A DNA stretch of 64,000 nucleotides, taken from assembly GCF_051401765.1 (NCBI RefSeq), contig NC_135067.1:21447501-21511500 (forward strand), written 5' to 3'. This stretch comes from Calliopsis andreniformis (lineage: Eukaryota > Arthropoda > Insecta > Hymenoptera > Andrenidae). The notes beneath the pieces are model-generated. The model saw only the letters and a list, made by a program, of their open reading frames with translations, was not told the origin of the DNA and did not search any database. Position 1 is the stretch's first letter. Each line of letters opens with the position of its first letter. This document shows, in pieces, positions 1-13,118 of the stretch. Made by a program: the position numbers and the translations under genes.

Positions 1-1508
1 TCCAGCTATGGTATTATTTTTTCATCCCTCGGATGATGCGTCGATGAAATATTCTACGATAAACTGTTAGGCAACCGTAGAACGGAGTGCCAGACCGACG
101 TCGAATGAGATCGCACGGAGATTGGCAAATCTACTTCCATGGAGCTTCCGAAGCTTGAACAAAAGTCGCGCGTTTGTTGAACATTCTTGGTTGAAAGTAA
201 CCACGACGTGTTATTTACATTTTTTATTATACACACACGACTGTGGCGTCGGTAACGATTCTCGTGGGAAAGATATGTAACTTTACAAAGGTGTTATGTT
301 GCATCTCGCGACAGAGATGAAACATTCTATTTACAAATGCGTTAGACATCGGGTATTTATATTTCTATAATGCACAGCATGTGCCTTTCGTATGAATCGT
401 GATGGATCGTCGCATTCCTGCGATTATTTATCGAGTGCTGGGTGTGTGACACTATGGACGAGTGGTTGCCGTGCTTAATATGCATCCACTTCCCGCCGTT
501 TTTGAGCTAGATTTTTTTATTACGGTTTTTAACAATAGCATGTCTGTCGATGGACAATCAAATCTTGGTGACGCTTGCGATTGACTCTTCGAATTCTGTA
601 CAGGTTTCGTCACCGACGCCATTCGTATGATTGGTAAACTGTACTCCACTGAATTTCGAATTAAATTGGTATCGTAGTTCCATGATTAATTAGCCGATGA
701 TATAGGAAATCTTAACAAATGTAGCATCGTGCACATACATACCGTGGAGACATTACTTATACATGTAGATAATAACGATGTCACCTTGTCAAATAATATG
801 GTGTTAATGATCATGTCGCTGAAAATGCAGCTGTCCAAAAAAAAGAAAAATAAATACTGTTTAGATGGCTAATTTATATAACTTCTTCCACATTCATTTG
901 CATCGACCAATTATAAGGAATCCTTCAGATCAATAGACTTTTGCGCGTCACGTAATACATATATAATAATTGTTTGAATATTGCATGCAAAGTTCACGAC
1001 ACTATACGCACGTTAAATGCGCCTCAAATGATAATATAATACAGTTCACAACAGCATCAATAGTTTAGGATGTATTTACCAAAAATTGCTATCGACTAAC
1101 TAAAATAGTTTTTAAAGCAACGTCTAAAGAATTTCACGAAAGTAGGACTTGCAAATTGTATAGAGAAGAAGTAGCACCATAGAGATCATGCATACGATTA
1201 GTGTTAATTAAAATTATCCATTCATACCTTAAATATATTTTAAAAGGAAGTCGCATTATTGACAGAGCGACCTAAGACTTTGACCGCATCAAACGCTTAT
1301 TAAAATAGCGGGCAAATAAGGTTGGGCTGGATACATCGAAACTTCATAGAATAAGGAACCGGTCTATAGCAAGAAGCGACCTCGCTGTTTGGAATTTCAC
1401 GCTGGTCGCAGGCAGTCTTCCTCAGTCTGTGGCTGCGCGAACATCGAACGCTACTTGGCCTCGTTCCAACTTCTCGCCACATCATCTGATTTCCACGGTA
1501 AAAAGAAA
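1..1508. other. Intergenic region and 5' flank of the THEM6-like gene
   Basis: No exon with acceptable splice sites and a convincing reading frame is visible here; the short ORFs on the - strand look like chance. The right end probably holds the promoter and 5' UTR of the downstream gene: an arthropod-initiator-like TCAGT lies at about 1422-1426, some 85 bases before the ATG at 1509. No TATA box is obvious. Confidence 0.5.
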
Positions 1509-2989
1509 ATGGTGTGCGTCTTTCTATTTTCTGCGTTGGTACTTGTGCTGCTACTGTACATCTTCTTCGATGTCAACTACTTCCTTCGAATCATAACAAC
1601 AATAGCCTTAGGCAGGATATTTGGGAAGAAGAAGAATATTTTCGATACTGCGACTATCTATGGTAATGTCCTTTTTTACTTTCTTAATTGAACTTTCTTC
1701 TTGTGTAAAGTATCATGAGTACATATTTGTATTTTTTTATGTTTAATTAAAGGATTAATTCGATGAAATGAATTTTTTTCATATATATAGAAACTGTATT
1801 CTAAAATGTGGCTATTATTTCTTAAGAACGTAGTTTTAATAGATATTTTTTGTTTATTTGTACGTCGAGGTATAATATTGAAATTCATAATCTACAGTTT
1901 TCTGAAAGTCAGAAATAATGTCTCATAAAATAAAAAGTAACATATCCTACAACGTAAGCATTACTTGCAATTCTGTTTATACTAATCCAAGATGAAATGA
2001 TTTAACATATGAATGAATCCCGCGCGTACATTTAGGTAGGTACGTCATTTGGATCACGTGATTCTACATGATGTTCTATGCACTAGTGACATCAGCCAGA
2101 GGTCAATTATAAAACAACTTAATTATTCAGAAGATTATCCTCGATACAAAACCTGAATTACAATTATTGTTTTTTTTTTAAATTATTCCTTTTGTCCGAA
2201 TAACTAAATAAAATATGTCTCACGAGAGTCCATTTTCATTCCCTTTTCACGCGCCAGTCATTTCAATTTCAAACGACATCCTGCTACATCAGAAAGAATA
2301 ATTCACGCTTAATTACACCATTTGTGTAGATTGTAAATAATTTATGTAAATAATTTTCTTGCATTTCACAGGAATATGTTTCACTCAAGACGTAGATCTG
2401 GTCTTCAAACACATGAACAATGCTCGATACCTTCGTGAGCTAGATTTCGCGCGCTTCGCTTACTATGATACATCTGGAATTTATGAAGCAGTTATCAAAA
2501 ACGGCGGGAGCGCGGTGCAAGGTGCATCTTCGATTCGATATCGCCGAGCTATACCCATATTTACGCCATACAAGCTTACTACAAAGGTAGGATTTATATC
2601 GTGATAATCACAGTTATTGAATGTTAATTATGTACGTCATACTTACTGTTACCTATTATACTTGATATGACGAGCTGAGCTACTTCTGGTTAATAAGTAC
2701 GTAAGTGCATATTTCGTGGAATATTATTCATAAGAACGCTTTATTTTTGCAGCTAATCTACTGGGAAGATAAACATTTTTATTTGGAGCACGAGTTTATC
2801 AGCTTAACAGACAATTTCGTGCGAGCAGTCGTCTTAAGCAGACAAACCACCACGGGTCTCAAAATTCCTGTATCCGAAATTGTAGCCCAAGTTGACCCAC
2901 AAGCTAAGCGACCCGAAATGGGAAAAGATCTGGAATTGTGGCTGCGATCTATGGAAGAATCGTCCCAGAAATATAAGAAACAGGATTGA
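1509..2989 (+). CDS. THEM6: THEM6-like protein (hotdog-fold thioesterase superfamily, membrane-anchored)
   Basis: Three exons: 1509-1662, 2372-2586 and 2753-2989, joined in phase 1 and phase 0 with GT-AG borders; about 201 aa, close to the usual ~200 aa of the THEM6 family. Residues 1-30 form a hydrophobic N-terminal anchor, as in THEM6, which in vertebrates is an ER-membrane protein linked to lipid homeostasis. Exon 2 carries the hotdog signature [15 protein letters not shown] (Asn-Asn followed by Tyr-Leu, Glu and Asp). Exon 3 continues with the [13 protein letters not shown] strand region expected of 4HBT-type folds. ATG 1509 is chosen because it starts directly before the anchor; an open frame extends upstream but has no ATG. 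Family assignment is firm; any enzymatic activity is unproven, since THEM6 members lack a well-defined catalytic role. The neighbours give no functional hint. Confidence 0.9.
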
Positions 2990-3099
2990 AAATAATCTCT
3001 CTTTACTAACGCACATTCTATACGCTTATCTCATCTGTATCTACTCATTTTCAGTGCGTTATTTATTGTTTTTCTATTTTATTACGGGTTATATGTTTT

Positions 3100-3105
3100 A
3101 ATAAA
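3100..3105 (+). terminator. Polyadenylation signal of the THEM6-like gene
   Basis: Canonical AATAAA about 110 bases after the stop codon at 2987-2989, in an AT-rich 3' UTR. It predicts a short 3' UTR ending near 3120-3130. Confidence 0.7.
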
Positions 3106-6100
3106 GTGATAGACCAATTTAATTTGCCAACAGCATGGTTTCTCAATATTCTTGATTTCTACTATTTCTATTATTCTTGATCAGTCGTTGACTCTTGATG
3201 CAAAAATCAGTGAATCGAATTTTCTGTGTAATAGGAAAAATGTAATATTCATTAAACTCAGAATTAACATGTGCACCTATCCAGGAAATAAAAGCAGTAA
3301 GTATTATTAATTGTGCGATTAATAATGCGATTTTCTTGTTAAATGTATAACACAACTTGCAAAATAGATCGCATATATTGCAATGCGCATTGTGAATGAT
3401 TCAATAAAATCTGCTATGGCAAAAGTCATGGAACGATATAAACTATGACGGGCATATCGCATGGAAGAGCAAAATCATCGAATATTCAGCGTTCCTTTCG
3501 CCGCGGTTGCAGCAGCCGTGGCACAACTTTGTTTTCCACGCGATCTATCGCGTTGCGTTCCCTCGCCTTGCAGAATTTCCACGGTTACCGTCAGATGGCG
3601 ACTTTCGTTTCACGCCGACTGATGGAGAACGGATGTGCTAGAGTTCTGCGCGTTCCTCCCGTGCAGTCGATCCGGGAACTCGAAACCTGTCGCGAACGCG
3701 AACCGACCTTTGACTTCGCTTTCCATGAACTTTAGTGATCGGTTCAGTGTCGAAAAGCTCCCGTCGACTTCCGTCGATCGTGTCACGGATCATCCTTATC
3801 ACCATCCCACTTGTAAGTGATCTGCTTCTTTAGAAATTAACCTTTTGAATCTCTTTGCTTACTTCCGCTTCTTCGAACTTTCCGCCGCGCCTTCGTTGCT
3901 TCGCTTCTATCGATTTGTATCGCTGAATTTTTCGAAATCTGCAATCTAGTTTGCATGAAATAGGATAAAATGTTTATCTTTCAATCGTGTTCCATAATTG
4001 AGGACAGTATCGTTTCCCACGGACATCAGCGGCTCGTTTTCAGAATACCGCGTGGTAAGCATAAATATAAAATCGCCGCTTGACAAATAATTAGCTGCTT
4101 TGGTAATGGGAGCGCGTATCACCGCTAACTTCTTTATTTGCTTTAATTGAATGGATTATGTTTGCGATAGTAATTTAAAACAATCAATGACGTTTAATAG
4201 TCATCATTTGCATTTTTTATTTCCGCGAAAGACGATGCGTTAACAGAACCAATTACGCAATTACATCAAGAAAATTCCTATGCAAATAGATTCCCCATTG
4301 TTCGTAGCTAGATATGTCATTCACGTAGATTATTAGAGACGTATTATAAGTACTTTCCATATATAATGAATTTAAGCTAAAGAACTTTATTATAGCTTGA
4401 GATCTGTGTTATTCATCAATTAAAAAATTCATTTCTCATATTTCCGATTTTTAGCGCGAAAATAATTGCGATTAGGTACCAGGATGTGTCCAAAGCCCAC
4501 GCTAAAATTTCAATTTTCCAACCTAGCCAGGTTTCACACAGAAAATTGATCTCATGAAGACTTGGAACAATTTTGTCGCGTGAGTCGCGAGACCTTATTA
4601 ACCTCGACGCGACGAAAAGAATTAATTCGTTACCAGCGAACCAGCTCAACCTAATGGTCGAAATTGTTACGTTAACTCGCGCAGTTTCCATGCAACAATT
4701 TACACTTTGCGCCGCGAACTTTTTTTACTCGGTTCCTGTAAAAAATGACCCATGCAACGGGGAAGGACTTCGAGCAACCAGGTCACACTGTTTTGGTACG
4801 TGGAACCGGTTACGTAACGCAATCGAGACCATGCATTACATAATAATGATTATAAGCGAATCTCATAATCAGGCTAATGCGAGCTGTTCAATGACACTGC
4901 TCTCGTTGCAACCCCGATCCCCATGAGAAACAATAACCGAGCCGCGAACTGATACCCGATTATAGACGAATTACGACGCTATACGATCTTTGGGGAATTG
5001 TTTTTTCGCCATAGTCGCAGGCCTATGAAATTATAGTACACATTTGTGAGTACGGAAGCACTGAATACCTTAGATACTTTATGAAGATTCAATTACCATA
5101 GAGCTTCCAGATGCATTCAAATCCATGCAAATTGCAAAATACCATCCCCGAAAGTGTCTCATCCAATGGAGCCTGCGAGTAGAGGCGTCAGAGAATCAGC
5201 ATCACGCTCGAGAGCCAGCGTTTTAATGATCGTCGATTAGAACGGGTTTCTGGATCAAGGACCGTAATCCTCCCCCACGCTCGCGGATTAGAGACGTTAA
5301 TTAAATGTCGCAGCGGACCGATAATCCGCGATGCAATCGCGACATCGAGGAAATCGATCGTGCGAACCGACCTAACGGCGATTTCTCTTCCCATGTTCCT
5401 CTTCGCGGAACAATCGTCGGGGAATATTTTCGCCCGCGCTCGGTGCCGTCTTCCGCTTTCCTTCGTGCCCGTGGGAAATGTCTTTCCCGCTGGCGAAACG
5501 ATTGGAACTTTCCAACAGGTGCGGGGAACGATTCCTTGATCGATTTCCAATAACGTTCTCGATGAAATGGACCATAAACCTTGATGAATTCTCAGAGGTT
5601 TATACGCGAGAGATACCTGAGCCACTCTCGAGCAGAAAAAACATTTTCATGGCTTATTCCCATAATCCCACACTCGACTCGCCAATCACGTATGCGTCCT
5701 GAGGGATTAAGCGGTATAAAACGTGGACGGCGCCTATCCATGTACGCGATCCTTTATACGATCATCCGTTTCGCCACGTGGGAGGAGGAGCGCGCGCGGT
5801 CGCATATCGTCTCACGATTAACGAGCGCCTCCTAATAAATTAGGAATTATGACGCTGCTCCCGCTGCCCTCGAGGCCGACCCTTTCGCTCGTCGTGATTG
5901 ACGCGCCGCGTTTTCCTTCAGCGATCCCCGACCACGGAGACAATTCGATGATTACGCTGGACGTCGTCGGCGTAATGGAAATCGCGTCTGACCAAGAATT
6001 TCGAAGAGCCACGCCAGCTCGGTTCCTGACCCTGAGTGGGCGGACTCGCGGACAAGCGAGCTCGAAGCGTACGAAAGTGAAAATTTCAATGGAACGGACG

Positions 6101-8100
6101 TTTCAACCGCGATCCTGCAAATTGCACGCGAAAGACTAATAACACGGCTGCGTATCCCGAACGTAGCAGTTTACTCGTCGCTCCTTTCCTCGGTTACGTC
6201 ACGTGGGAAGTTAAGCGTGTAGGACGCGTTAATGCGCGGCCGCCGATGGCACGTATCATAAAACGAGAAGGAGCAGCGGGCGTGATACGAGAGACAGAGA
6301 AGAAGAATCGTGCCGTGTTAACTCTTACGTTTAAGCCCTGTCCACACCGCGTCGACGTGGCGACGAGCGGGGAGATCATAGATGATCGCAAATTGTCCGC
6401 AATTGGCAGGAAGTCGTGGCAAGGGGGACCGTTCCTACGCCCCCTCGCACTCTCTTCGCTGTTCATTAGCCGCCACCGCCGCGTTTGCGGTTCCATTTCG
6501 CTCGTACGAATTGATTTCAAGTACGTGTGGCCCTGATAAGCATTTTCCTCACCTGTGCCCAAACTCGGATCGTCTCGGCTTGTGGAAACGGTATATCTAT
6601 TGATTCAAGTTGGAAGACACAAATTTGGGGAAGATTCCAGGTCCTCTGTCCACTCGGATGTAGTTCAGAGAACTGGAGAAATTTTTGAATCTGGTGGGAT
6701 CGAATTGAAGACGTCCATATTGCAAAGATGGAAAGCTGGGAGCTTGATTCGGAGTACGACACGTATGTAGATCTTGTCACTTGTTTTGAACATCAAACGC
6801 GATTCGAAATTTCTTTATCACTCGACGACGTGACAGTTCTTTGTATTTGTTTGAAATGGCCATGGACACGTTCTCAGTTCACATTTGTTCAACGAGGCTC
6901 GTTTGTAGCAAGTAGCACAGGGATCATGATAGTGGGTAGCGTTACGCGTGAGACCGTATTCGACCGCGCGATAAGGCGAATCAATATTATTCAATCCTGA
7001 TAACGACATTCAGATTGAGGTAGAAGAAAGTGGGGCGTCCATTGAGAGCATACTCTTAATATATGCGTGAACGAGTCAAAGTACTGTATTTTTTATCGAA
7101 ACGAATGTTTTTGCTTCTACTGCGAAAAAAAATATCTACGCGTGAAGTCAATATGAATACTCATATTTTTACGATTACAAGAATAATGTAGAAGTCGCAC
7201 CGTAGACAGCAAATTCCGTGTCACCTGACGATATAAATCATAAGCTTCTTATTCGTCACGTGAAGAATATTTCGCAACTTGTTACGCTTTTCATCCGGCA
7301 AAAATTTTCTCCTGCATTGGCTCTCGGTTTAGAGACACGGCAACGGTGACTCGGTAAAGAAACAAGCTGTGTCACGTTCCTCTCGCTTTTTATCCCAAAT
7401 TGACGCTGTTTCACCTGTGCAAAGAAATTCGCATTTATGTTCTGACGAGAAAGCAGACCATTTGTTCACTGAGCAAAATCATTTAGTAACACAGGCAACC
7501 TTGCAAATAAATTGACGAGGAGTTAACAAATCCACGCCTTTATTCTGGAGTCAGCAAAGCTACAAACTCTCAAGGATAGAAGCAAAACAATTCAGCAAAA
7601 TCAGTTCTCAAACCTCACTAAATAAATATCACGGCAGGGAGAGTAAAATTGCATCCAGGATCTTTTATTCAGCGGCTCGTAAGCGCACCACAGGATCCAT
7701 TATTTACATGTGCAGGGACCGACATGTTTAATGCATGAAAAAAATATGCCGAACATGTCGTCAGCATTTCCCAAGATCGTTGTTTCCGATATCACGACCG
7801 TGTTCTACAGAACCTCTCAGAACTTTACAATTCCAACAAAGTTGGAATCCTCGCCTCCCTGGATTACAGCTCAGCAATCTGACACGAGAACATCTCCAAG
7901 ACGTCAGATAAAGGCGGACGTGCAGCATCCAAACATGACGATCGCTGAATCGTTTGATCGTCAGAGAAAACTAGCTCGTCTTCCAGAAGCGGAATATGTA
8001 ATAAGCGATGTTCCTTCGCGGAGAGGGAAACGCTGGCAGATTTCCGGCGGCCTTGGTGTCTCGTTCATTTCTCGGCGGGTGTTCGTAGGAAAGTGACGTC
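3106..8100. other. Intergenic region with a CpG-rich block (about 5180-6600)
   Basis: No gene can be supported. The part from about 5180 to 6600 is clearly richer in G, C and CpG than its surroundings and has overlapping open frames on both strands (for example a 145-codon frame on -, 5188-5625, and 96-codon frames on +). Such multi-frame openness is expected where AT-rich stop codons are rare and is not evidence for coding. The block could be a distal promoter, an enhancer or a non-coding transcript start. The remaining AT-rich stretches show nothing distinctive. Confidence 0.4.
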
Positions 8101-9000
8101 TTCGCGCGAGCGCACCTTTCTATAGGTAGCTACACCTCCACCGTCGAGCAGACGCTCGCGATCGCGATCTCGATCGCGTATAGGTGAGAGGCCTCACTGT
8201 CGGCAAGCTGTCCCGTTAGGGGACCTAGAAGGCCCAGAAGGGGCCACAGCCAATCGTATCAACCTGGTTCCAAACACACCGGAACGGATCCTCGTTCGAC
8301 GAGGATCGGTCGATCAGTCAACCGGTACGACTCGCTCGCTTCACTCTCGCGTACCTCGTGTCGTTCATTCGTCGGAGAGAATTCCCGCGTCTCGCGTTTC
8401 GAGGAGCTAGACTATGCGCCCAGTCGTGCAGGCGAGATGGGAACGTTGTTGAAGACTTGACTGTAAGTTTTCTGCCAACCGAATCGTAAAGTCGTGAGAA
8501 CAAGATTGCCCAGAGAATAAGAGATTTTCGTGGGACAGGCAAAGTTCGAGCGGAATACGTAATCGTGCGTGTGCCTGCGTATTCAACGATCCCGCGACGC
8601 TTTATCTTCATCTCCCTCTGCCTCTCCTTCTTCCTTCTTTTTGCTCGACTCTGTTTCGTTGGTGGCCAAGGCGTTTCCTGGTAATTCGGAGTGATGCGCA
8701 GTTCGCGGCTGTATCGACGAGATTCGCTCGTTGTCGCTTCGATCGTGGATCCGAGTATCCTAGTTCAATTAAAAGTCACCTGCTCCTGTAACATTAACTG
8801 TACTAAGGCTTGCATGGGAACAGCTTCGCTTTACTGCCTCGAATTTTGCATTCGGAGGTTCATGTAACGGTGGGAACCGTTGGTAAAAGTTACTCCGAGG
8901 TAGTTCTCTGTCTGCACGAGAGATCATGGCATTCCGTTTCCCTGGTTCTAGGAAACGCCGGCAGCTCCTTTGTCGCAGGGACCTTCCTCAGGACCGAGCC
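8101..9000 (+). promoter_or_regulatory. Probable promoter and 5' UTR of the tetraspanin gene
   Basis: GC/CpG-rich sequence lies directly upstream of the tetraspanin start. A good donor (GTAAGT) near 8462 could end a 5' UTR exon. Acceptor-like sites with pyrimidine-rich tracts occur just before the ATG (AG at 8977-8978 or 8990-8991). A short palindromic run of GATCGCGATC type lies near 8158-8178. The transcription start itself cannot be placed from sequence alone. Confidence 0.4.
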
Positions 9001-12000
9001 ATGGGCCGCACAGGATACACGTGCATCAGGCACGTCTTCTGCTCCCTCAACGTTCTTATTTGGGTATGTAAACGTTTACTAGTCTCTATTCATTCTGAGC
9101 AGTTACTAATGACTGCGTTTTTTCATCAGTACGTAGTCGGATTACGCAGACTTATTATGCGCAACTCGCGATTCGCTCCATCATCGTCTATAAAAGCCTC
9201 TTTCGAAGCGGTTAAAAATAAATATTCCTGGCGATTCCGCTAATGCTGCACGCGAATCGAAAACACGCGCCCCAAGGTCCATGAAACAGTCACGATCTCG
9301 AAGAGCTGATTAGCTGCGCAACGTCTGAACAGTCGACAAGTTAATTTCCATTTGTAGTTGGGCTCGAGGAGGAATCAGAGAAGAGCGTGAACAGTAGGAT
9401 CGGCCCACGCGGCCGATTAAATCGATGCGCATTGTCATTCTCGGTGCATACCATCGTGCTTCGGCTCTCCTCTCGAATTTATTGTTCCACTTGAAATCAT
9501 GCGTCCCAGCCGCGAGTTGGTCTTAAATAGGACGTTGAACCGTGCTCTATGAGCTATGAACTTACGGTACCCGGCGAAGATACTCGCAGACACGCTAGTT
9601 CGACAAGGTTGTAGCGCTTTCAACAGGTGCACCGCTAGTTATTTTCCTTTCTTCCATTATCGTCGTGGCTTGACGTTTCGAGGACGGCTGCTTTAGCCGA
9701 TAGAATAAGCAGTAATAGCGTTTATCTTCAGTTTTAGTTGAAGGAAAAACCGTGCATGCAAAAATAGGACGAATAAAATTTACATGTAATGTGTCTGACT
9801 AGGGACGGGGCGTATTCTATTGACCGTAGTGCGTAGGCCAGGTCAGGCGCAGCAATGTCAGTAGAAAAAGTCCTATGTCAGACAGACTTCACGCGAATTT
9901 TTTACCGTTCTGTTTCGACATCTAGCTCTTCCTTCAAGTAGAATAGAAAATAAATATTCCTAGAATTTCTAACACCTGCTGACAATTAATGTCATTAATT
10001 AGTGTAAAGTAACAGTTGAATAAGTTATAACATTTCCATTTATTTTCCCTTGTAATGGAATTACAATATTTTGATCCAAAAGAAACCACTGTAGCCTGTA
10101 CCTAAAGAGGTAATCTCCAGCGCAAGGTACTAATTTGCTACTGCTGGCCGATGCAACACCAACGATTAACTGCAAACAAGCCTGCTCCATTTACAAAGAA
10201 GCATGGGTGCAAATTTCCGTGGTCCTCGTTCCGCACGTTGCGCCCTTAATTGTACGGTTGACCAATTCCAGCAGCCACCGCTAAAATCGCAACAGTATTT
10301 CTCGCTAGAATGTGATCAGTTTGTTAATCGTAGTCGAGCCGCTCCACAGCCGTTATCCATGAGGATCTTTAACGGTACCTGATTCATGAACGATGTAAAT
10401 CGACCGGTATCCGATCGTTTAATCGCGGATCGCTCATTGATCTCCTCGTCGTCGATAGAACCGGTGCACGTGGCCTCGATATTAGGTCGTTCGAGCGCGA
10501 CGATTCTAGAGTGATTCTAAACTGATGCTTAAATTACTTCAGACGAACCAGTCCGACTGGATTGGATAACACGACACGTCGTTACTACACGGATGCTAAT
10601 TTACGGGAGTTGCACGCATTCGTCGGTAGTAGGGTCAATACTCTGTCGGCGGCGTTTCTATGTCTCTCGAGTGACGCAGTCGATCACTCGTCTTATCCAC
10701 CGGTTGTCTACCCTGACGTGGGCTGCAAACGTTCCCACTTGCGGCTAACTTGACAAATTGATTACAAGCTTCCACCTGCATACCGGGTGCTCTGACTGAC
10801 CTGACCATTCAGCGGGGAATTTGTTTGGCGTAGGTGTCGTGCATCTCCGTGGGTCGCGAAGCGGCAAGGAACACTTGTTGAATATGATTTCATACAGTAT
10901 GCTACTTGAGACATCTTCCTGTTCAGCTTCGGTTTGATTTTAGAGATTGTGTTCGGTCAAGGTAGTAGATTAGTTAAGCTAGTAATTCTATACAGGCTTA
11001 CTGTGCCGCAAGACTCATTGATGGACTTTGTACCTTCAATAGAAATTAGCTCTCGCTGGTGGAACGAAGGAACAGTAGAAATCATAAATGAGCACTCGCG
11101 GTTCAACGATCGCCTTAATCTGCGGCTGTCTTGCGCAGGGTCCGACTGCTGACAGCAAATTACTAAACCGCAACAATCTCTGAGAAAGGTCAATATCCCT
11201 TCTAATCTTGCTACCACCGATACTCTGCCGCGGTCTTTGTCCCAGAAATTCTGGTCTGACCAAGACACGGTAATTTCCTCCTTGAAATTGTAGCTCAGAC
11301 CGCCGAGAAAAAGTCTGGGGAAACGTAAATCGAGCTGGCGCGTTTCACATCCTGAGATTCACTTACTCTGCAAGTGAAAAGGACGTCGAACCCTCTCGCG
11401 ATTTTTCTATACAAAGTGTCGTGCTTTCTCGTTCCCGACCCACTTTTTACTCGCGACTACGTTGACTTGGAATAATCGAGATTCTCAGAGTGTGTAGAAA
11501 TCATTGACGCAGGCCAAAGCGGGACAACCAATCGATCCTCGTTCTTTGCATAATTCATCGCGTAAACTAGCAGTCGGCCGCAAAATCGTCCAGGATGTCG
11601 GAATTGAAAGTTGCCAGTGATTAGGGTCGAATGAAAATGGATGGAAATTTGTTCGCGTTCGACCTCGTGAATGATAATCTTTCGCAACGAATTGTCGGGG
11701 CACGCACGCTCACGCGGAAGCGTATGCATGCGCTTCGATGCAACGATCGCGTTGCGTACATAACTGTGCAGCGATTCGTCAAGGAGAACCTGTTCCACTA
11801 TCAACAGCGTCGCGCTCTTTGACTCTTCCTCTCGGATGTTTTCGCTCCGAAAAAACGTTCCCGACGTGTCGCTTGCGACAAGTGCGACACAAGGTCCCGT
11901 TGCCCTCAGTGAAATGGCCACTTTGCGTCCACAGAGAAGAATGGTCGTCCACTCGACTTGGAAATAGTTTTTTACTGGACCACTCGCCGATGGTCGTCGC

Positions 12001-13118
12001 GCAAAAATGCGTTTCACAGTTGAACGCATTCAGGCCAGCGCGATCTGACTCTGCGTAATTTTCTTTACAGTTATGCGCTTGCGGAATTTTGGGTGCAGGC
12101 CTCTGGCTGCGACTGGCTTACTCTGGCTACACGACTTTGGTGCCGCATTACAGTTTCGCCTCAGCTGACTCGTTGTTGCTGGCTGCTGGCTGCGTGACCT
12201 TCGTCATCGCCTTCTTCGGATGCTGCGGTGCTTGGTTTCAGTCCAGGTGCATGCTGATCACGGTTGGTAGTCCACCTTCACGCAGGTTTCACCTTTACTC
12301 TGGTATTTCTATTCGTGTCTTCTCTTCCGCAGTACTTCGGCTTGGTGATATTGATGTTCCTGGGCGAATTCATGCTGGGCACGCTGGCCTTCATCTTCAG
12401 GGAACACCTGGCGAAAAGCTTGAAAGATGAACTGCTCTTCGGTATCGAGAACCATTATAATTTGACTAGGGAGCCTGGAACTCTGCCCGCTATATGGGAC
12501 CACATACATACGGAGGTAAGAATCTTTCGAATAATTGCTTATGAAGTAGATAGCAATGTGGAATGATCTTATTCTTTAAGTGAAATTCTTAAGCGCTGGA
12601 AGCGAAAGCGTGAGAAGTGTTGAAAATTACCGTGGCACTGTACCACGCTGTGTGTGGTTTCGATCTTTCCTCGAAGTAGGTCGAAAACCGAAAGTAACAA
12701 AGACTAAACAAGCCCATGTGGTTCAGTCGACTCGAGTTTCAATTCAGAAAGCTGAGGGTTAATCTTTCCTCGACGATTTTAGTTCCACTGTTGCGGTGTG
12801 CGGGACTACACCGACTGGTTCAAGATCAACGCGTGGCCGACAGAAGAGCGTGTGCCTGACTCCTGCTGTGTGCAAAGAGAGCGTTATTGCGGTCGACTGG
12901 ACCCGGAGGGACGGAATAAGGAGCAGTGGTACAAGGAAGGCTGCATGTCTGCCATTCAGATGTGGCTGGTGACGAGGCTCCACGTGGTCGGTACAGTTGG
13001 TTTAGTCGTGGCTTTCCTTCAGCTGTTTGGACAAGTGGCCAGCATGATCTTATTCTGCACCGTCAGGCACAAGAGGTCCTCCCACACGTACAAGAGCTAC
13101 GACACCGCCAACACCTAG
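9001..13118 (+). CDS. Tetraspanin, TSPAN4/9-like (insect tetraspanin-9 / Tsp5D type)
   Basis: Four coding exons, 9001-9063, 12071-12262, 12333-12515 and 12783-13118, all joined in phase 0 (257 aa, normal for the family). Four membrane segments lie at roughly residues 11-36, 52-75, 86-108 and 213-238. The large extracellular loop has the hallmark CCG (149-151), a PDSCC pair (174-175), Cys182 and Cys200. The CCGVRDYTDWF stretch and the HVVGTVG start of helix 4 resemble TSPAN4/9. Exon 3 has a possible N-glycosylation site (NLT). Tetraspanins organise plasma-membrane and vesicle microdomains with integrins and other partners. The exon 2 donor is GTTGGT, weak, but it is the only choice that keeps the frame across the 70-base intron. 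Intron 1 is about 3 kb. The family is certain; the subfamily is likely. Confidence 0.93.
9064..12070 (+). other. Tetraspanin intron 1
   Basis: Large first intron from the donor GTATGT to the acceptor at 12069-12070. It contains open frames on both strands (the longest is 190 codons on -, 11457-12029) but none with convincing protein character, so I treat them as chance openings in CpG-rich DNA. Long first introns of this kind often hold enhancers; no specific site is recognised. Confidence 0.6.

Noticed and set aside
5188..5625. 145-codon - strand frame in the CpG-rich block
   Set aside because: Frames are open on both strands at once and no splice sites, domain or start context support a gene.
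11457..12029. 190-codon open frame on the - strand
   Set aside because: It is within tetraspanin intron 1, has no protein character, and overlaps other open frames on both strands; probably chance.
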